DNA of 64,000 nucleotides from Pseudomonas taiwanensis (GCF_013393345.1 NZ_QJRF01000060.1:226090-290089); one strand, 5' to 3'. Shown: positions 44,129-54,620, counted from the stretch's first letter. Notes: generated by a model not told the origin, from the letters alone. Translations and numbers: made by a program.

Positions 44129-44527
44129 TTGGACAAACAACGAAAGACCAAGCCCCCAAATGGGCGGTACGACACCAACGACGAAACGAAACGAATCGTC
44201 TGGACTCAGGCTGCCGGTCACTGCGAGCTATGCGGCACCGATCTCACATTCGACTACCGCGCAGGCAAGCCAATGAAGTGGGGCGAGGTAGCCCACATCC
44301 TACCGGCCAGCCCCCAAGGTCCGCGGGGGCGTAAGGACCATGACGAAGCAAAGGCGCAGGGGCTCACCAACGACAGCGCCAACCTCATGCTCCTCTGCCC
44401 AAGCTGTCACAAGAAGATTGATCGTGACGCGGATGGCTACCCGGAAAATGACTTGAGTGGCCTGCATCAAGCCTACCTCGAACGTATCCGCCTCTTGCTT
44501 CAGTCCAGGTCTTTGCGGATGCAATGA
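44129..44527 (+). CDS. HNH endonuclease
   Basis: 132 residues from a TTG start with AGGGGGT nine bases upstream. HNH fold with zinc Cys pairs CELCGTDL and CPSCHKKID, the catalytic His in EVAHILPAS, and NLMLLC for the central Asn strand. Stand-alone small HNH nucleases of this kind are common in phages, mobile elements and defence loci (for example PtuB-like subunits), so role is open. No ATPase partner is encoded beside it. Confidence 0.82.
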   Translation: MDKQRKTKPPNGRYDTNDETKRIVWTQAAGHCELCGTDLTFDYRAGKPMKWGEVAHILPASPQGPRGRKDHDEAKAQGLTNDSANLMLLCPSCHKKIDRDADGYPENDLSGLHQAYLERIRLLLQSRSLRMQ

Positions 44528-44615
44528 AAGCTGATGACGAGCGGCGGCCGATCGATACGTAGCAGGGGCTACATACGGGTCTAAGCTGAGTGTATTCCCT
44601 TAGGGTCAATCTCTA

Positions 44616-46544
44616 ATGGCTACCCCTAGCAAAGACACTCGCGCAGATGGTGCCTCAGTGGCAGCGGAGGCAGGCTGCAGTCTTCGGGAGTTGGAGCGAC
44701 TTAACCGAACGCTCGAGACCCTTAGTGCAGGCAATCGTATGCTTCTGCGCTGCTCAAATGAGCAAGAACTACTGAGCGGCATGTGCCGCGTAATAGTAGG
44801 AAAAGGCTATTATCGCTATGCCGGTGTTTGGAGTGCGCTAAACGACGATGGCTATCCCCTAGTTCATATGGCGTATGCACTCAGCTCTTCACATAGCCTT
44901 CAGGAGGCTGAATTTTTTAAAAGCATTTCGCTTTCGTGGGCAAATCCAGAAAGGGGAGGAGCCGCAGCTATCGCTGTCATTACAGGTAAAGCCTGTGTCG
45001 GCCGCAATCTTCTTACCGACCCTGACCACGCTAAATGGCGCGAAGACATGGTTCGTCTTGGTTATGGATCGGTTACTGCCTTTCCATTGCGGGTAGATTC
45101 AGTTGTCGTAGGATCTCTGTGCATCACTGCTACCGAACCTGAAGTATTTGATGAGTCTGAAGTTTCTTTGTTAGGCGAGTTGGCTGATGATCTGGCGTTC
45201 GGGATAGAAAATTTGCGCATACGTGCAAAGCATCAAGCTGCAGAAAAAAAAATTCATCAAATGGCTTACTACGACTCACTTACCGGACTACCTAATCGAG
45301 AGATGTTTTATGAAAAAATCAAGTCAGCCATTATAGAGTTCAGAGAGAAAAATCGCCCGCTCGCAGTATTGCTTCTAAAGGCCAAAAATTACCACGAAAT
45401 CAAGGACACCTTTGGACACATACAGGGAGACAAGTTACTACAGGAGATTGCCAACCAGCTCTGCGCGACAATACTCTCGAGTGGATTTGTTTCTCGCGTA
45501 GGCGAGGCCGAATTTGCTATTCTTTATCCTCATGCGGACGCAGAATGCGCTATTCAAATGGCGCAAAAGCTTAATGCATTATTTCATTGTGCGCCTGACT
45601 CTTCTGGGCTAACCCACTATACAAGGGTGACGATAGGAATTGCGTTGTTCCCCGGCCATGGTGTTGAGCCGGATGCATTATTTAGGCATGCACGAGCTGC
45701 TATGTCCGAGGCGAGGCGCACAGGACGCGACTATGTGGTATTCGCGCATAGCCTTGATGAGGCATGCACCAACCGGTTATTACTGACGTCGGACTTGCGT
45801 GAAGCGATCAAGCTTGGCCAGCTAATACTCTATTGCCAGCCTAAATTCAGTTTAGCTTGCTCGTATCTATGTGGAGCTGAGGCACTAGTGCGTTGGCGGC
45901 ATCCGGTTCGGGGCATGGTGCCTCCCAGCGAGTTTGTGACACTTGCTGAATTCACCGGACTGATTACTACACTCACCTTTTGGGTTCTCGAAGCTGCATT
46001 TAGACAATGCTTTGCATGGAATGAGTCAGGTTTAAACATTCCGCTTTCCATAAATCTTTCGGCGCAAGACTTATGCGACACCAGGCTAGTCACCAAGATC
46101 GAAGGTTTGATGGCGACTTGGGGGGCGAAATCGAATTGGATACAGTTTGAGGTTACTGAAAGTGCGCTCATGGAGGACCCAGCTAATGCGCTAGAAACAC
46201 TGCGGAAATTGAAAGGAACAGGGGCTCAGATTGCTGTCGATGATTTTGGAATTGGCTATTCCAGCTTGAGCTACCTACAAAATCTGCCGATAGATGCAAT
46301 TAAGATAGATCAGTCTTTCGTTAAGCAAATGGCCGAGCACCCGAAGGCGGCTGCTATTGTTCACTCTACGATTGAGTTAGCGCACAGATTGAATTTAGAG
46401 GTAATTGCTGAGGGCGTTGAAAACCAAGAGGCTTGGGAGCGTCTCGTGAAGATGGGATGCGATGTAGTTCAAGGTTACTACATAGGAGCGCCAATGCCTG
46501 CGGAAGCTTTCGGAGATTGGCTGGAGCACTCTAAATGGAAGTAA
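44616..46544 (+). CDS. GAF-GGDEF-EAL protein, probable c-di-GMP phosphodiesterase
   Basis: 642 residues, cytosolic. GAF sensor about 35-190; GGDEF domain about 210-370 in which the signature is degenerate (RVGEAEFAIL in place of GGDEF), so cyclase activity is unlikely; EAL domain about 385-635 with an intact EALVRWRHP, EVTESALM and DDFGIGYSSL metal/substrate motifs. The degenerate GGDEF may bind GTP to tune the EAL. It would lower c-di-GMP. The gene stands alone; signal unknown. Confidence 0.92.
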   Translation: MATPSKDTRADGASVAAEAGCSLRELERLNRTLETLSAGNRMLLRCSNEQELLSGMCRVIVGKGYYRYAGVWSALNDDGYPLVHMAYALSSSHSLQEAEFFKSISLSWANPERGGAAAIAVITGKACVGRNLLTDPDHAKWREDMVRLGYGSVTAFPLRVDSVVVGSLCITATEPEVFDESEVSLLGELADDLAFGIENLRIRAKHQAAEKKIHQMAYYDSLTGLPNREMFYEKIKSAIIEFREKNRPLAVLLLKAKNYHEIKDTFGHIQGDKLLQEIANQLCATILSSGFVSRVGEAEFAILYPHADAECAIQMAQKLNALFHCAPDSSGLTHYTRVTIGIALFPGHGVEPDALFRHARAAMSEARRTGRDYVVFAHSLDEACTNRLLLTSDLREAIKLGQLILYCQPKFSLACSYLCGAEALVRWRHPVRGMVPPSEFVTLAEFTGLITTLTFWVLEAAFRQCFAWNESGLNIPLSINLSAQDLCDTRLVTKIEGLMATWGAKSNWIQFEVTESALMEDPANALETLRKLKGTGAQIAVDDFGIGYSSLSYLQNLPIDAIKIDQSFVKQMAEHPKAAAIVHSTIELAHRLNLEVIAEGVENQEAWERLVKMGCDVVQGYYIGAPMPAEAFGDWLEHSKWK

Positions 46545-46730
46545 TTTGAGAAGTGATAATCCAGTCGCTTGAAAACGGGACGTTACCCCCCTTAAACCGA
46601 AGAATCGGAAGAAGTGGTAATTGGCTCGAAAGCAAAGCTTATCTCTGTAAAATGGATTATTTTTATATAAATATATTGCCCACCATTCGAGCGGCAGTAA
46701 GTAGCTCCTAACTCTCAGCACATCAAATCG

Positions 46731-46760
46731 AAAAGCCCCCTGGGCGAAGCCTCAGGGGGC
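46731..46760 (-). terminator. Intrinsic terminator for the leftward LLM gene
   Basis: GCCCCCTG stem with loop and, reading leftward, TTTTCG after the stem. It lies 30 bases after the stop of the flavin monooxygenase gene at 46790. The 186 bases to the left hold nothing recognisable. Confidence 0.85.
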
Positions 46761-46789
46761 ACGATTAGATTAGATTGCTAGCGCTAGAT

Positions 46790-47926
46790 TCAGCGATTAG
46801 GAAGCGCAATCTTGGGAGCGACCTCTTTAGCGATCAACTCTAGCGACTGAAACCAGGGCGCCGGATCATCATAGTAATCATGCGCTTCTACCTGTAGCGT
46901 TCCCCAACCACCTGTTGCTTCAAACAGCGCATTGATCTTCTCCTTCACGGTATCGGGCGAACCGACCAGGAAGACGTGATCCACCAAGAATTCAAGATCA
47001 GCATTAGCCGGATCGATACCTGCATCCTTGGCATACCCATCCATCATGCCGAAACGACGCCAGATGGGGATCAGGTAGTGCTGGAAGCAGTAGCCGATCG
47101 GTCCTTCCATCACCAAACGCTTGGCTTCCTTGTCGGTTTCAGCACAAAACACAGTGTGGGATACCGCATGACGCGAACGGTCCGGGGTATGGCCCGCTTT
47201 AATGGCCGCTTCGGAATAGACTTCCCAGTGTCTCTTCAGTGCATCAAGACCAGAAAAGATCGAAACCGGCTTGAAGTTGCGCTCACCGGCCAGACGCATG
47301 GACGGCGAGTTGTAGCTGAAACCGGTTACCGCGATCTCAGGTGCCTTTCCCCCCCAAGGACTGAAATCCGCCAGCTTATGCTGTTCATCACCCTCGGCAC
47401 CTTCAAGCTCTTCCGGATACCCCGCATCCCAATACTTACCTTCATAGAAGAACGGCTCACGCTTCCAGATCTTCTCCATGATGAACAGTGACTCTCGCAC
47501 CATGTCGTTCAGGTCCTTGGTTTCGTCTCCACCGCTAGCCGTGTTGGACTGGCCGGCGTTGCGAATTCCGTGCATGTAGGAGGCTTGCGGATAGGCGCCA
47601 GCACCAATACCGAGGAAGTAACGGCCTTCCAGAATGCGTGACAACCAGCCGATCATGGTCGCTAGTTTTGCTGGATGCTGATGCGGCAGCAGGTGGGCCA
47701 TAGGCCCGAACTTAATGTTCTTGGTTTGCAAGGCTGCAGCGGCGATTAAAAGTTCAGGGTTGGGGATGTTCTCCCATATTTGCGAGGCGTGCTCGGAGAT
47801 CATCATTGAATCGATACCGACGCTGTCCGCCTGCACGGCACTCTGGATGCCCCAATCAAAGGTCTGCTTGGCTGTCCGGCCAGGACGCATGTAGGGATGA
47901 AAGATCAAACCAGTTTCCATTGCCAT
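46790..47926 (-). CDS. LLM-class flavin-dependent monooxygenase
   Basis: 378 residues from the ATG with AGGAGA nine bases upstream; a frame 14 codons longer is not supported. Luciferase-like TIM barrel: SIGIDSMMISEHA-type start, NIKFGPMAHLLPHQHPAKLA, and LEGRYFLGIGAG. Uses reduced flavin from a separate reductase to oxygenate an organic substrate. Clearly paralogous to the protein at 61682 (same WENIP-PE, MAHLLP and ILEGRYFLG blocks). Controlled from a divergent promoter shared with a TetR gene. Confidence 0.88.
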   Translation of the reverse strand: MAMETGLIFHPYMRPGRTAKQTFDWGIQSAVQADSVGIDSMMISEHASQIWENIPNPELLIAAAALQTKNIKFGPMAHLLPHQHPAKLATMIGWLSRILEGRYFLGIGAGAYPQASYMHGIRNAGQSNTASGGDETKDLNDMVRESLFIMEKIWKREPFFYEGKYWDAGYPEELEGAEGDEQHKLADFSPWGGKAPEIAVTGFSYNSPSMRLAGERNFKPVSIFSGLDALKRHWEVYSEAAIKAGHTPDRSRHAVSHTVFCAETDKEAKRLVMEGPIGYCFQHYLIPIWRRFGMMDGYAKDAGIDPANADLEFLVDHVFLVGSPDTVKEKINALFEATGGWGTLQVEAHDYYDDPAPWFQSLELIAKEVAPKIALPNR

Positions 47927-48003
47927 AATTGTTGTCTCCTCTAGATGGGTAATAGGCAAGGGAGGCATTAGCCTGTGTCTGCGGGCAGGTGCCAGCAGAG
48001 GCG

Positions 48004-48032
48004 ACTATAACGGCGTTATACTGATCAGTCAA
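48004..48032 (-). promoter_or_regulatory. Promoter of the LLM gene overlapped by palindromic operators
   Basis: Read leftward: -35 TTGACT, 17-base spacer, -10 TATAGT. Two palindromes cover it: TATAACG-G-CGTTATA (48006-48020) and ACTGATCAGT (48020-48029). A TetR repressor bound here would block RNA polymerase directly. The divergent TetR gene starts about 200 bases away. Confidence 0.65.
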
Positions 48033-48230
48033 CCATCGCGTTGATTGCTTTTTAATGCTTGTCACCCCAACATTCGCTAAGCTGGATCCCTGGCGTTCCT
48101 AGATCGTTCCTGATGCCGAATACCACACGAGCGGGAGCGAGGAGGAAGAGCCCTAACGATACCTTTTGCCCACCAGGATTAACCCAAATCGGCTCAGGGA
48201 TTTATTGAATTTTATGCACAGGTTAATCAG

Positions 48231-48839
48231 ATGAAATCGATGGTTTCTCCCAGCATTAAGGATCGCCTCAGTGACACCCTCGAAGTGAAGAAGCGCTTGC
48301 TGCAGGTAGCTCGGCACCTACTGAGTACAGAGGGACGCGAGGGGGCAAGCTCTCGCGCAATCTGCGCCCTGGCAGGGGTCGGCGCACCAACGATCTATCA
48401 TTACTTCGGCGATCTGACAGGGCTGCACCGGGCTGCCATTGATGAAACCTATGTGCAAGTAGCCGAAGCCTATCAACAGGGAGCGAAGGAGCGCGGCCCC
48501 CAGCAGGGGTTGAGAAACGGCTGGGGCGCTTTTAATCACTTTGCTCATCAAGAGCCACTTATGTGCAGGATAGTTATCCAACAGATCCTAGCCGGCGAGC
48601 CTCCGGCTACCGTTGCGGAAACGCTGCGGACGGTAGAGAACGACCTATCGCGGCTATATGAAGAAGGTGTCCTGAATTGCCCCGCTCATGAAGCAGTTCA
48701 ATTATTATGGATAGGCACACTGGGAACAGCCTGCTTTACATCAATCAAAAAAAATGAAGAGCATGAAAGTTACCCAGCATTACAAGAGAAAATGGTGGAT
48801 TTAGTCCTTAACGCGTTGTTTTTAAATAAGATCCAATAA
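48231..48839 (+). CDS. TetR-family regulator
   Basis: 202 residues with a typical N-terminal HTH: KRLLQVARHLLSTEGREGAS, then ICALAGVGAPTIYHYFGDLT. C-terminal ligand domain not specific. Divergent from the LLM monooxygenase, whose promoter contains good TetR-type palindromes, so it is probably the local repressor released by the monooxygenase substrate. Start MKSMVSP; an internal ATG three codons later is possible. Confidence 0.9.
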   Translation: MKSMVSPSIKDRLSDTLEVKKRLLQVARHLLSTEGREGASSRAICALAGVGAPTIYHYFGDLTGLHRAAIDETYVQVAEAYQQGAKERGPQQGLRNGWGAFNHFAHQEPLMCRIVIQQILAGEPPATVAETLRTVENDLSRLYEEGVLNCPAHEAVQLLWIGTLGTACFTSIKKNEEHESYPALQEKMVDLVLNALFLNKIQ

Positions 48840-48948
48840 CTTTAAATGGACCCCTGGAACATCTGGATAGTTCTTACTTTTGATTGCACTCGCACACTTT
48901 CATCATGGATTAAGCGCTTACATAGCACGACCAGTAACTCCAATTGTA

Positions 48949-49215
48949 TTAAAACTGGTCGATACCAGGATCTTGCCGTCGCGAACGGCATGGCGGCAGT
49001 GGCTCGAACTCACGCCTGAGCTTGGGCTTGCCCCGCCCCCATCCCGCTAACTTCAGCACGGCCTCAAAAGTCGTGGAGTGACTGGCGATCCCGATAGCCG
49101 CCTGGAAAAGCTCCATTGGCTCAGCCTGACAGGAAAGCTTGTGTGACAGGGCCAGTTGAAGGAGAAGTGGGTGTTTCTCCGCGGAAATTGTCGACGGTCG
49201 TCCAGCCTTGGTCAT
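48949..49215 (-). CDS. Doubtful small ORF
   Basis: 88 codons (MTKAGRPSTISAEKHP start) with GGGGCGAG upstream. The N-terminal GRPSTIS looks like a DNA-binding-protein beginning, but no family is recognised and the C-terminus is Arg/Pro-rich. May be a remnant of a mobile gene. Confidence 0.3.
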   Translation of the reverse strand: MTKAGRPSTISAEKHPLLLQLALSHKLSCQAEPMELFQAAIGIASHSTTFEAVLKLAGWGRGKPKLRREFEPLPPCRSRRQDPGIDQF

Positions 49216-49982
49216 CGGCTCGCCCCGGGTAGGAGCCAATGGATTACTTGATTTTGTCTGCACCCTCTTAAGGAGTGTCTGGCACAGCATTCCGGTTTCA
49301 AGATGCGCTTCACGCCGACCAGCGCAGCCTGGTTGTCTTTTATTGCGCAGCGGCAACTAGCGGTCGCCCTTGACCACTAGGTGCGCCGGCTTGTCATGGC
49401 ACAGGGCATTGGCCTGATCAACGCGGATCCGGTCGAGCACCTCACGGCCATGGCGGGCGAAGACATGAACAGGTCGCATACCACCTCCGCGCGTGGGCAA
49501 TGCCATTTCACTTCCATATCGAAGGCGGTGTTCATGTCCATAGCCACTGACGCGAACCGTTAGCACCACTCGCCGAGCAGTTCGAAGAACAGCAAGATCG
49601 CCTACAGCTGTTGCCGCGGAGTAGCGATGGCCCTTGTACAACGCAAATGCGAAGAAATGGCCCCATCGACTGCCTGCTTCGCCCCACATCCGGCACCGAC
49701 AATGATCGGAGTTCACTTCCCTTCGACACGCGCCACCTGTCAACACCACCGTTGACCGGAAAGGAACGTCGATGCTAGGGTGCTCGACGAAGGCTCCACA
49801 CGCGGCCGTCGTCGCAAAGCTCTTCAACGGAATGGTAAGCGAACCTGCCCGAGCAATTTGATCCAGCTCTCCGGCAGTACCTTAAAATCTCGCTAAAGGC
49901 ACTATTCCTGGAACCAACGCGTTAATTGGCGTTGGTCGGATTCGAATGCAGACAATCAAATAACAACAAGGGTCGCATCGCC
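49216..49982. other. Region without credible genes, possibly decayed mobile DNA
   Basis: About 770 bases where the longest frames on both strands look non-coding and lack RBS or recognisable motifs. Composition is GC-rich and frames are broken, suggesting old pseudogene material. Confidence 0.35.
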
Positions 49983-50726
49983 TTGAATCACGAACAGGTT
50001 TCAATAGAAACACACGATGGCAAGTGCCAGGCGCACATCTTCAAGCCAGAGGGTCAGGGCCCATGGCCCGCCGTGATTTTTTGCATGGATGGCTTTGGCA
50101 TCCGTCCCACATTGTTCCAAATGGCTAGGCAGCTCGCACAAGGCGGCTATGTCGTATTACTACCTGACCTGTTCTATCGAGCTGGCCGCTATGGGCCATT
50201 GGCGCCTGCAGAGATTTTCAGAAGCCTCGATGTCATGGGCGCAATCGGCCACCTACTCGCCTCAACGGACAATCACAAGGCGGCACAAGATACGCAGGCA
50301 TTCATAGACTACTTGGACACCCGCACCGATGTTGCTAGTCCCAATATTGGGACAACCGGATATTGCATGGGTGGTGGCATTTCTCTCTCCATTGCAGGCA
50401 CATATCCGGATCGAATTTTGGCTGCTGCGAGCTTCCATGGAGGCAATCTTGCTACGGATGCTGAAACCAGCCCTCATTTACTGGCGCCATCAATCAAGGC
50501 GCGAGTCTATGTCGCCAGTGCCGATAGAGACGACTACTACTCACCACAAATGGCGAGGCGTCTGGAGAAAGCGCTGTTAGATGCGGGCGTCGATCACCGA
50601 TGTGAAACCTATGCAGGGGCACTACACGGCTTCGCCGTACCTGACTTTCAAGAATTCAACAAAGAAGCTGCCGCGCGCCATTGGCGTGAGCTTTTTGGCT
50701 TGCTTGACACGACACTGATTTTTTAA
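49983..50726 (+). CDS. Dienelactone-hydrolase-family protein
   Basis: 247 residues from a TTG with AAGGG about ten bases upstream; the frame extends 19 codons further to another TTG at 49926, but the family's usual start (VSIETHDG strand) favours the later site. The nucleophile is Cys in TGYCMGGG, as in dienelactone hydrolase, with Asp (SADRDDYY) and His (GALHGFAVPD) completing the Cys-Asp-His triad. Dienelactone hydrolase makes maleylacetate, the substrate of the reductase at 3733, although the two genes are 46 kb apart. Substrate unproven. Confidence 0.87.
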   Translation: MNHEQVSIETHDGKCQAHIFKPEGQGPWPAVIFCMDGFGIRPTLFQMARQLAQGGYVVLLPDLFYRAGRYGPLAPAEIFRSLDVMGAIGHLLASTDNHKAAQDTQAFIDYLDTRTDVASPNIGTTGYCMGGGISLSIAGTYPDRILAAASFHGGNLATDAETSPHLLAPSIKARVYVASADRDDYYSPQMARRLEKALLDAGVDHRCETYAGALHGFAVPDFQEFNKEAAARHWRELFGLLDTTLIF

Positions 50727-50795
50727 AAGATACAATTTAGTCATTTTTATTTAGCAGACACAAGACGACCACCCTTAATTGCAACGGGCGCTCAC

Positions 50796-52127
50796 ATGCT
50801 GACATCGAAAAGCCGCAGAGCTACAACTGAATGCCTTATGCATCTAATTGATGCGTTGGAAGGACACTCCAAACCCAACGCACCAGAAGAGAATTTAACT
50901 GCGCCCCCCCTAGTTAAGCGTGCTTACCGCGCATTGCGCGAACATGTGCAAGCGCAAGATCATAAGCAGCAACAACAGACTGCCCTCGCCAGCCAGATAG
51001 TTTCGTTAACTCAGCAGCGAACCACTACCACGAACGAAAAACTTCATGTCGATCAACGCATTGAACTAATTAGCCTAGCCAGCAACGAAGGACTTTGGGA
51101 TCTTCCGGTGAAAAATGGAGACCCCGTAAATCCAAATAACTCCCTTTGGTGCTCAACACGGTTTCGCTCATTACTTGGACTGGATGACGAAAATGATCTA
51201 TCCGTGCAACTAGGAACTTGGATTCAGCGCATACATCCTGCCGACCTGAAACCTACAACGGATGCATTGAGCAAATATCTAAAAGAAGGCCGAGACGACG
51301 TTACTTTTCGCACTGAATACCGACTACGTAATGCCGCAGGCGATTATGTCAACGTTGAAGTAAACGCAAGGGCCTGGCGTGACGCGAAAGATGTACTGAT
51401 ACGCATGGCCGGCACTATACGTGACGTACAAGTACAGCGCGATCGGGATTACGAACTGGAGCGGACGCTTGAGCGATTCGAGATTGCCAGGGAGATAATC
51501 AGCGACGGTCTCTGGGATATGGAGGTGATAGGCGGCAACCCACTGAATCCTCACAATCCCCTATGGTGGTCGCAACAATTCCTTCAAATGCTTGGTTTCG
51601 AAGATCCAGATGAATTTCCCAATGTTCTCGAAAGCTGGGTTTCTCGCATCCATCCAGACGACAGACAAAATGTGTCCGATTTGTTTGGCGCACACATAAA
51701 CGACAGCAGCGGTGGCACCCCGTTTGAGGCGACCTACCGAATAAAATTGAAAAGCGGCGAATATCGCTGGTTCAGCTCCCGGTGCAAGACACTACGAAGC
51801 ACTGACGGAAAGCCACTCCGGATAGCAGGCGCGTTGGTAGACATGCACTCCCAGTACCAAGAGGAACAATTGCGTGAGGAGCGGGAGCTGCAGGGTAAAC
51901 TCATAGAACGAAATCTAAGTAAGCTTACCGAGATTGTCGGTGCCATCCAAGCCATCGCTAGCCGCACAAATCTACTCGCCCTCAATGCGGCAATTGAGGC
52001 CGCACGTGCTGGTGAGGCTGGACGAGGATTTGCAGTAGTTGCCGATGAAGTCCGCAAACTTGCCACACGAACAAGCGAGGCCACTCAACAGGCGGCTGAA
52101 ATGCTTGCCACGCAGAATAACAATTAA
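50796..52127 (+). CDS. Soluble PAS-PAS chemotaxis-signalling protein
   Basis: 443 residues, no membrane helix. Two similar PAS domains (about 85-205 and 215-335; compare [20 protein letters not shown] with [20 protein letters not shown]) suggest an internal duplication, as in BdlA-like proteins. The C-terminal MCP hairpin tip is present ([35 protein letters not shown]) but short, ending soon after. It should signal to CheW/CheA from the cytoplasm, perhaps sensing redox or an aromatic. Stand-alone gene. Confidence 0.87.
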   Translation: MLTSKSRRATTECLMHLIDALEGHSKPNAPEENLTAPPLVKRAYRALREHVQAQDHKQQQQTALASQIVSLTQQRTTTTNEKLHVDQRIELISLASNEGLWDLPVKNGDPVNPNNSLWCSTRFRSLLGLDDENDLSVQLGTWIQRIHPADLKPTTDALSKYLKEGRDDVTFRTEYRLRNAAGDYVNVEVNARAWRDAKDVLIRMAGTIRDVQVQRDRDYELERTLERFEIAREIISDGLWDMEVIGGNPLNPHNPLWWSQQFLQMLGFEDPDEFPNVLESWVSRIHPDDRQNVSDLFGAHINDSSGGTPFEATYRIKLKSGEYRWFSSRCKTLRSTDGKPLRIAGALVDMHSQYQEEQLREERELQGKLIERNLSKLTEIVGAIQAIASRTNLLALNAAIEAARAGEAGRGFAVVADEVRKLATRTSEATQQAAEMLATQNNN

Positions 52128-52568
52128 AACACCTCTTACGGGCAACACATTCCGAAGCAGTAAGAATTGTACTAAAAGGCAACCCAAGCATCACAGCAAC
52201 ACTAGCGGCTTTATTAGCGCAAAAAAACGCACCCTATACAACAAATCATCTAGACAAACTACATATGTCGCAAAATTATCAGACGAAAGTGCACGCCCTC
52301 CGCTCCAACACCCAAAAACAGCAGCACTTGGCTGCGCAATCTCAAAACTCACTCTTCACATCGACTGCGGCCTTCAATCTAAGCGCATCACATGCTTAGG
52401 GATAGCATCGAACCACCAAACCGGCATTTTTAGATAGGGTATTTTTTAATGCACATCGCACAGGTTTTTTTGCTTATTTCATCCTAAATGCCTGCATCCC
52501 TATACTCGATTCAACTAGCTCGCCAATGAATGACGTACCGGCCACGCAAAACAACAAGAGAACCAGCC
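52128..52568. other. 441-base AT-rich intergenic region
   Basis: No gene, terminator or repeat that I can support. Frames present are continuations out of register with the preceding gene. Confidence 0.4.
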
Positions 52569-53027
52569 ATGAGCGACGTAGCTCTTAATCGTGCCCAAAG
52601 TAATCCAATGCAATACCGCGGCGATGGCCTTCCCAGCATGGAGGGTACGACTATTGGATGGCACGAATTCCTTCTTTACGGCACCGATGCTGCCCTATTC
52701 CTCAAAAAACTCACCATTCCTTTGCAAGGCACCTTGGCTGCCTTCGCCGCCTATGCAGATGAGATCATCGGTCGTCTGATAGGCACGGTCTCCTCCATTC
52801 ACGAGCAACAACTGCTGACTTTTGGTTGTAAGTTTCCATACCTGTCCAGGATCACTCTGCGCCTTTTAGGCTTGCTTCACCGAGAAAACTTCGTCACGTC
52901 TCCGTACCTTGGAAAGCTCAATCACTATAGCCTTCGCTCACAAGTACTGCCGATCGCCGAATCTCATCGCCATATCGATATCGACAACTTACCTGTCTAC
53001 TCGGTTTCACCGCCCCCTTTTACCTAG
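52569..53027 (+). CDS. Doubtful hypothetical protein
   Basis: 152 codons from MSDVALN. The upstream AAGAGAACC is a poor RBS. Contains a hydrophobic stretch (LTIPLQGTLAAFAAYADEII) but no motif I recognise. It lies just before the mms operon and could be a remnant. Confidence 0.35.
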   Translation: MSDVALNRAQSNPMQYRGDGLPSMEGTTIGWHEFLLYGTDAALFLKKLTIPLQGTLAAFAAYADEIIGRLIGTVSSIHEQQLLTFGCKFPYLSRITLRLLGLLHRENFVTSPYLGKLNHYSLRSQVLPIAESHRHIDIDNLPVYSVSPPPFT

Positions 53028-53114
53028 CCCCTTCTCTACCAAGTACACGAAGTCAAACCTGACTGTAAGAGTGATCAATCAACCTCTTTATAAACCACCC
53101 ACAGGAAAATATAC

Positions 53115-54620
53115 ATGGGCGCTTCAACTCCTAAAGTAAAGCTCTTAATCAACGGCGAATTTGTCGAATCGAAAACCACCCAGTGGCGTGACGTAGTCAA
53201 CCCAGCCACCCAGGAAGTCCTGGCCCGCGTGCCCTTCGCCACCCAGGACGAGATGAACGCCGCCGTCGCCGCCGCCCAGGACGCCTTCAAGACCTGGCGC
53301 AAGACCCCGATCGGCGCCCGCGCTCGCATCTTCCTCAAGTACCAGCAGCTGATCCGCGAGAACATCAAGGAGCTGGCCGCCCTACTCACCGCCGAACAGG
53401 GCAAGACCCTGCCGGACGCCGAGGGCGACGTCTTTCGTGGCCTGGAGGTGGTAGAACACGCCGCCAACATCGGCACCCTGCAGATGGGCGAACTGGCCAA
53501 CAACGTCGCCAACGGCGTGGACACCTACACCCTGCTGCAACCGATCGGCGTGTGCGCCGGCATCACCCCGTTCAACTTCCCGGCGATGATCCCACTGTGG
53601 ATGTTCCCCATGGCCATCGCCTGCGGTAACACCTTCGTCCTCAAGCCCTCCGAGCAGGACCCGCTGGTGACCATGCGCCTGGTCGAGCTGGCGCTGGAAG
53701 CCGGCATCCCGAAAGGCGTGCTGAACGTGATCCACGGCGGCGTCGATGCGGTAAACCTGATCTGCGACCACCCGGACATTAAGGCCGTGTCCTTCGTCGG
53801 CTCCACCAAGGTGGGCACCCACGTCTACAACCGCGCCACCCTGAACGGCAAGCGCGCGCAATGCATGATGGGCGCCAAGAACCACGCCATCGTCCTGCCC
53901 GACGCGAACAAGCAGCAGACCCTGAACAACCTGCTGGGTGCCTCCTTCGGCGCCGCCGGCCAGCGCTGCATGGCCCTGCCGGTCGTAATCCTGGTAGGCG
54001 AGGCGCAGACCTGGCTGCCGGACCTGGTGGAAAAGGCCACGACCCTCAAGGTCAATGCCGGCGTCGAGCCGGGTACCGATATCGGCCCGGTGGTGTCCTG
54101 CGCGGCGTTGGACCGCATCAGCGGCCTGATTGCCACCGGCATCGAGGAAGGCGCCAAGCTGGTCCTGGACGGCCGCAACCCGAGCGTACCCGGTTATCTG
54201 GAAGGCAACTTCGTCGGCCCGACCATCTTCTCCGGCGTTACCCCGTCGATGACCATCTACCGCGAGGAGATCTTCGGGCCGGTGCTCTGCGTGGTGAACG
54301 CCGCCTCCCTGGACGAGGCCATCTCCTTCATCAATGCCAACCCGAACGGCAACGGCACCGCGCTCTTCACCCGCTCCGGCGCCGCCGCACGCCACTTCCA
54401 GGAAGAGATCGACGTTGGTCAGGTCGGCATCAACGTACCGATTCCGGTGCCGGTCCCGCTGTTCTCCTTCAGCGGCTCCCGCGCCTCCAAGCTCGGCGAC
54501 CTCGGCCCCTACGGCAAGCAAGTGGTGCTGTTCTACACCCAGACCAAGACCATCACCCAGCGCTGGTTCGACGAGAGCGATGTCGGCGGCGCAGTGAACA
54601 CAACCATTACCCTCAAGTGA
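53115..54620 (+). CDS. mmsA: Methylmalonate-semialdehyde dehydrogenase (CoA-acylating)
   Basis: 501 residues, the family length. It converts methylmalonate semialdehyde to propionyl-CoA with NAD+ and CoA, the last step of valine degradation. Motifs: [16 protein letters not shown], the FVGSTKVGT nucleotide loop, and the catalytic Cys in [14 protein letters not shown] precedes the ATG. First gene of a five-gene rightward run encoding the complete route from isobutyryl-CoA. Very high third-position GC compared with the preceding DNA. Confidence 0.96.
   Translation: MGASTPKVKLLINGEFVESKTTQWRDVVNPATQEVLARVPFATQDEMNAAVAAAQDAFKTWRKTPIGARARIFLKYQQLIRENIKELAALLTAEQGKTLPDAEGDVFRGLEVVEHAANIGTLQMGELANNVANGVDTYTLLQPIGVCAGITPFNFPAMIPLWMFPMAIACGNTFVLKPSEQDPLVTMRLVELALEAGIPKGVLNVIHGGVDAVNLICDHPDIKAVSFVGSTKVGTHVYNRATLNGKRAQCMMGAKNHAIVLPDANKQQTLNNLLGASFGAAGQRCMALPVVILVGEAQTWLPDLVEKATTLKVNAGVEPGTDIGPVVSCAALDRISGLIATGIEEGAKLVLDGRNPSVPGYLEGNFVGPTIFSGVTPSMTIYREEIFGPVLCVVNAASLDEAISFINANPNGNGTALFTRSGAAARHFQEEIDVGQVGINVPIPVPVPLFSFSGSRASKLGDLGPYGKQVVLFYTQTKTITQRWFDESDVGGAVNTTITLK

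Noticed and set aside
49357..49827. 156-codon leftward frame
   Set aside because: No recognisable motif, odd composition and no RBS; probably non-coding or decayed DNA.
53382..54521. 379-codon leftward frame opposite mmsA
   Set aside because: Shadow of the high-GC mmsA gene; no RBS or family features.
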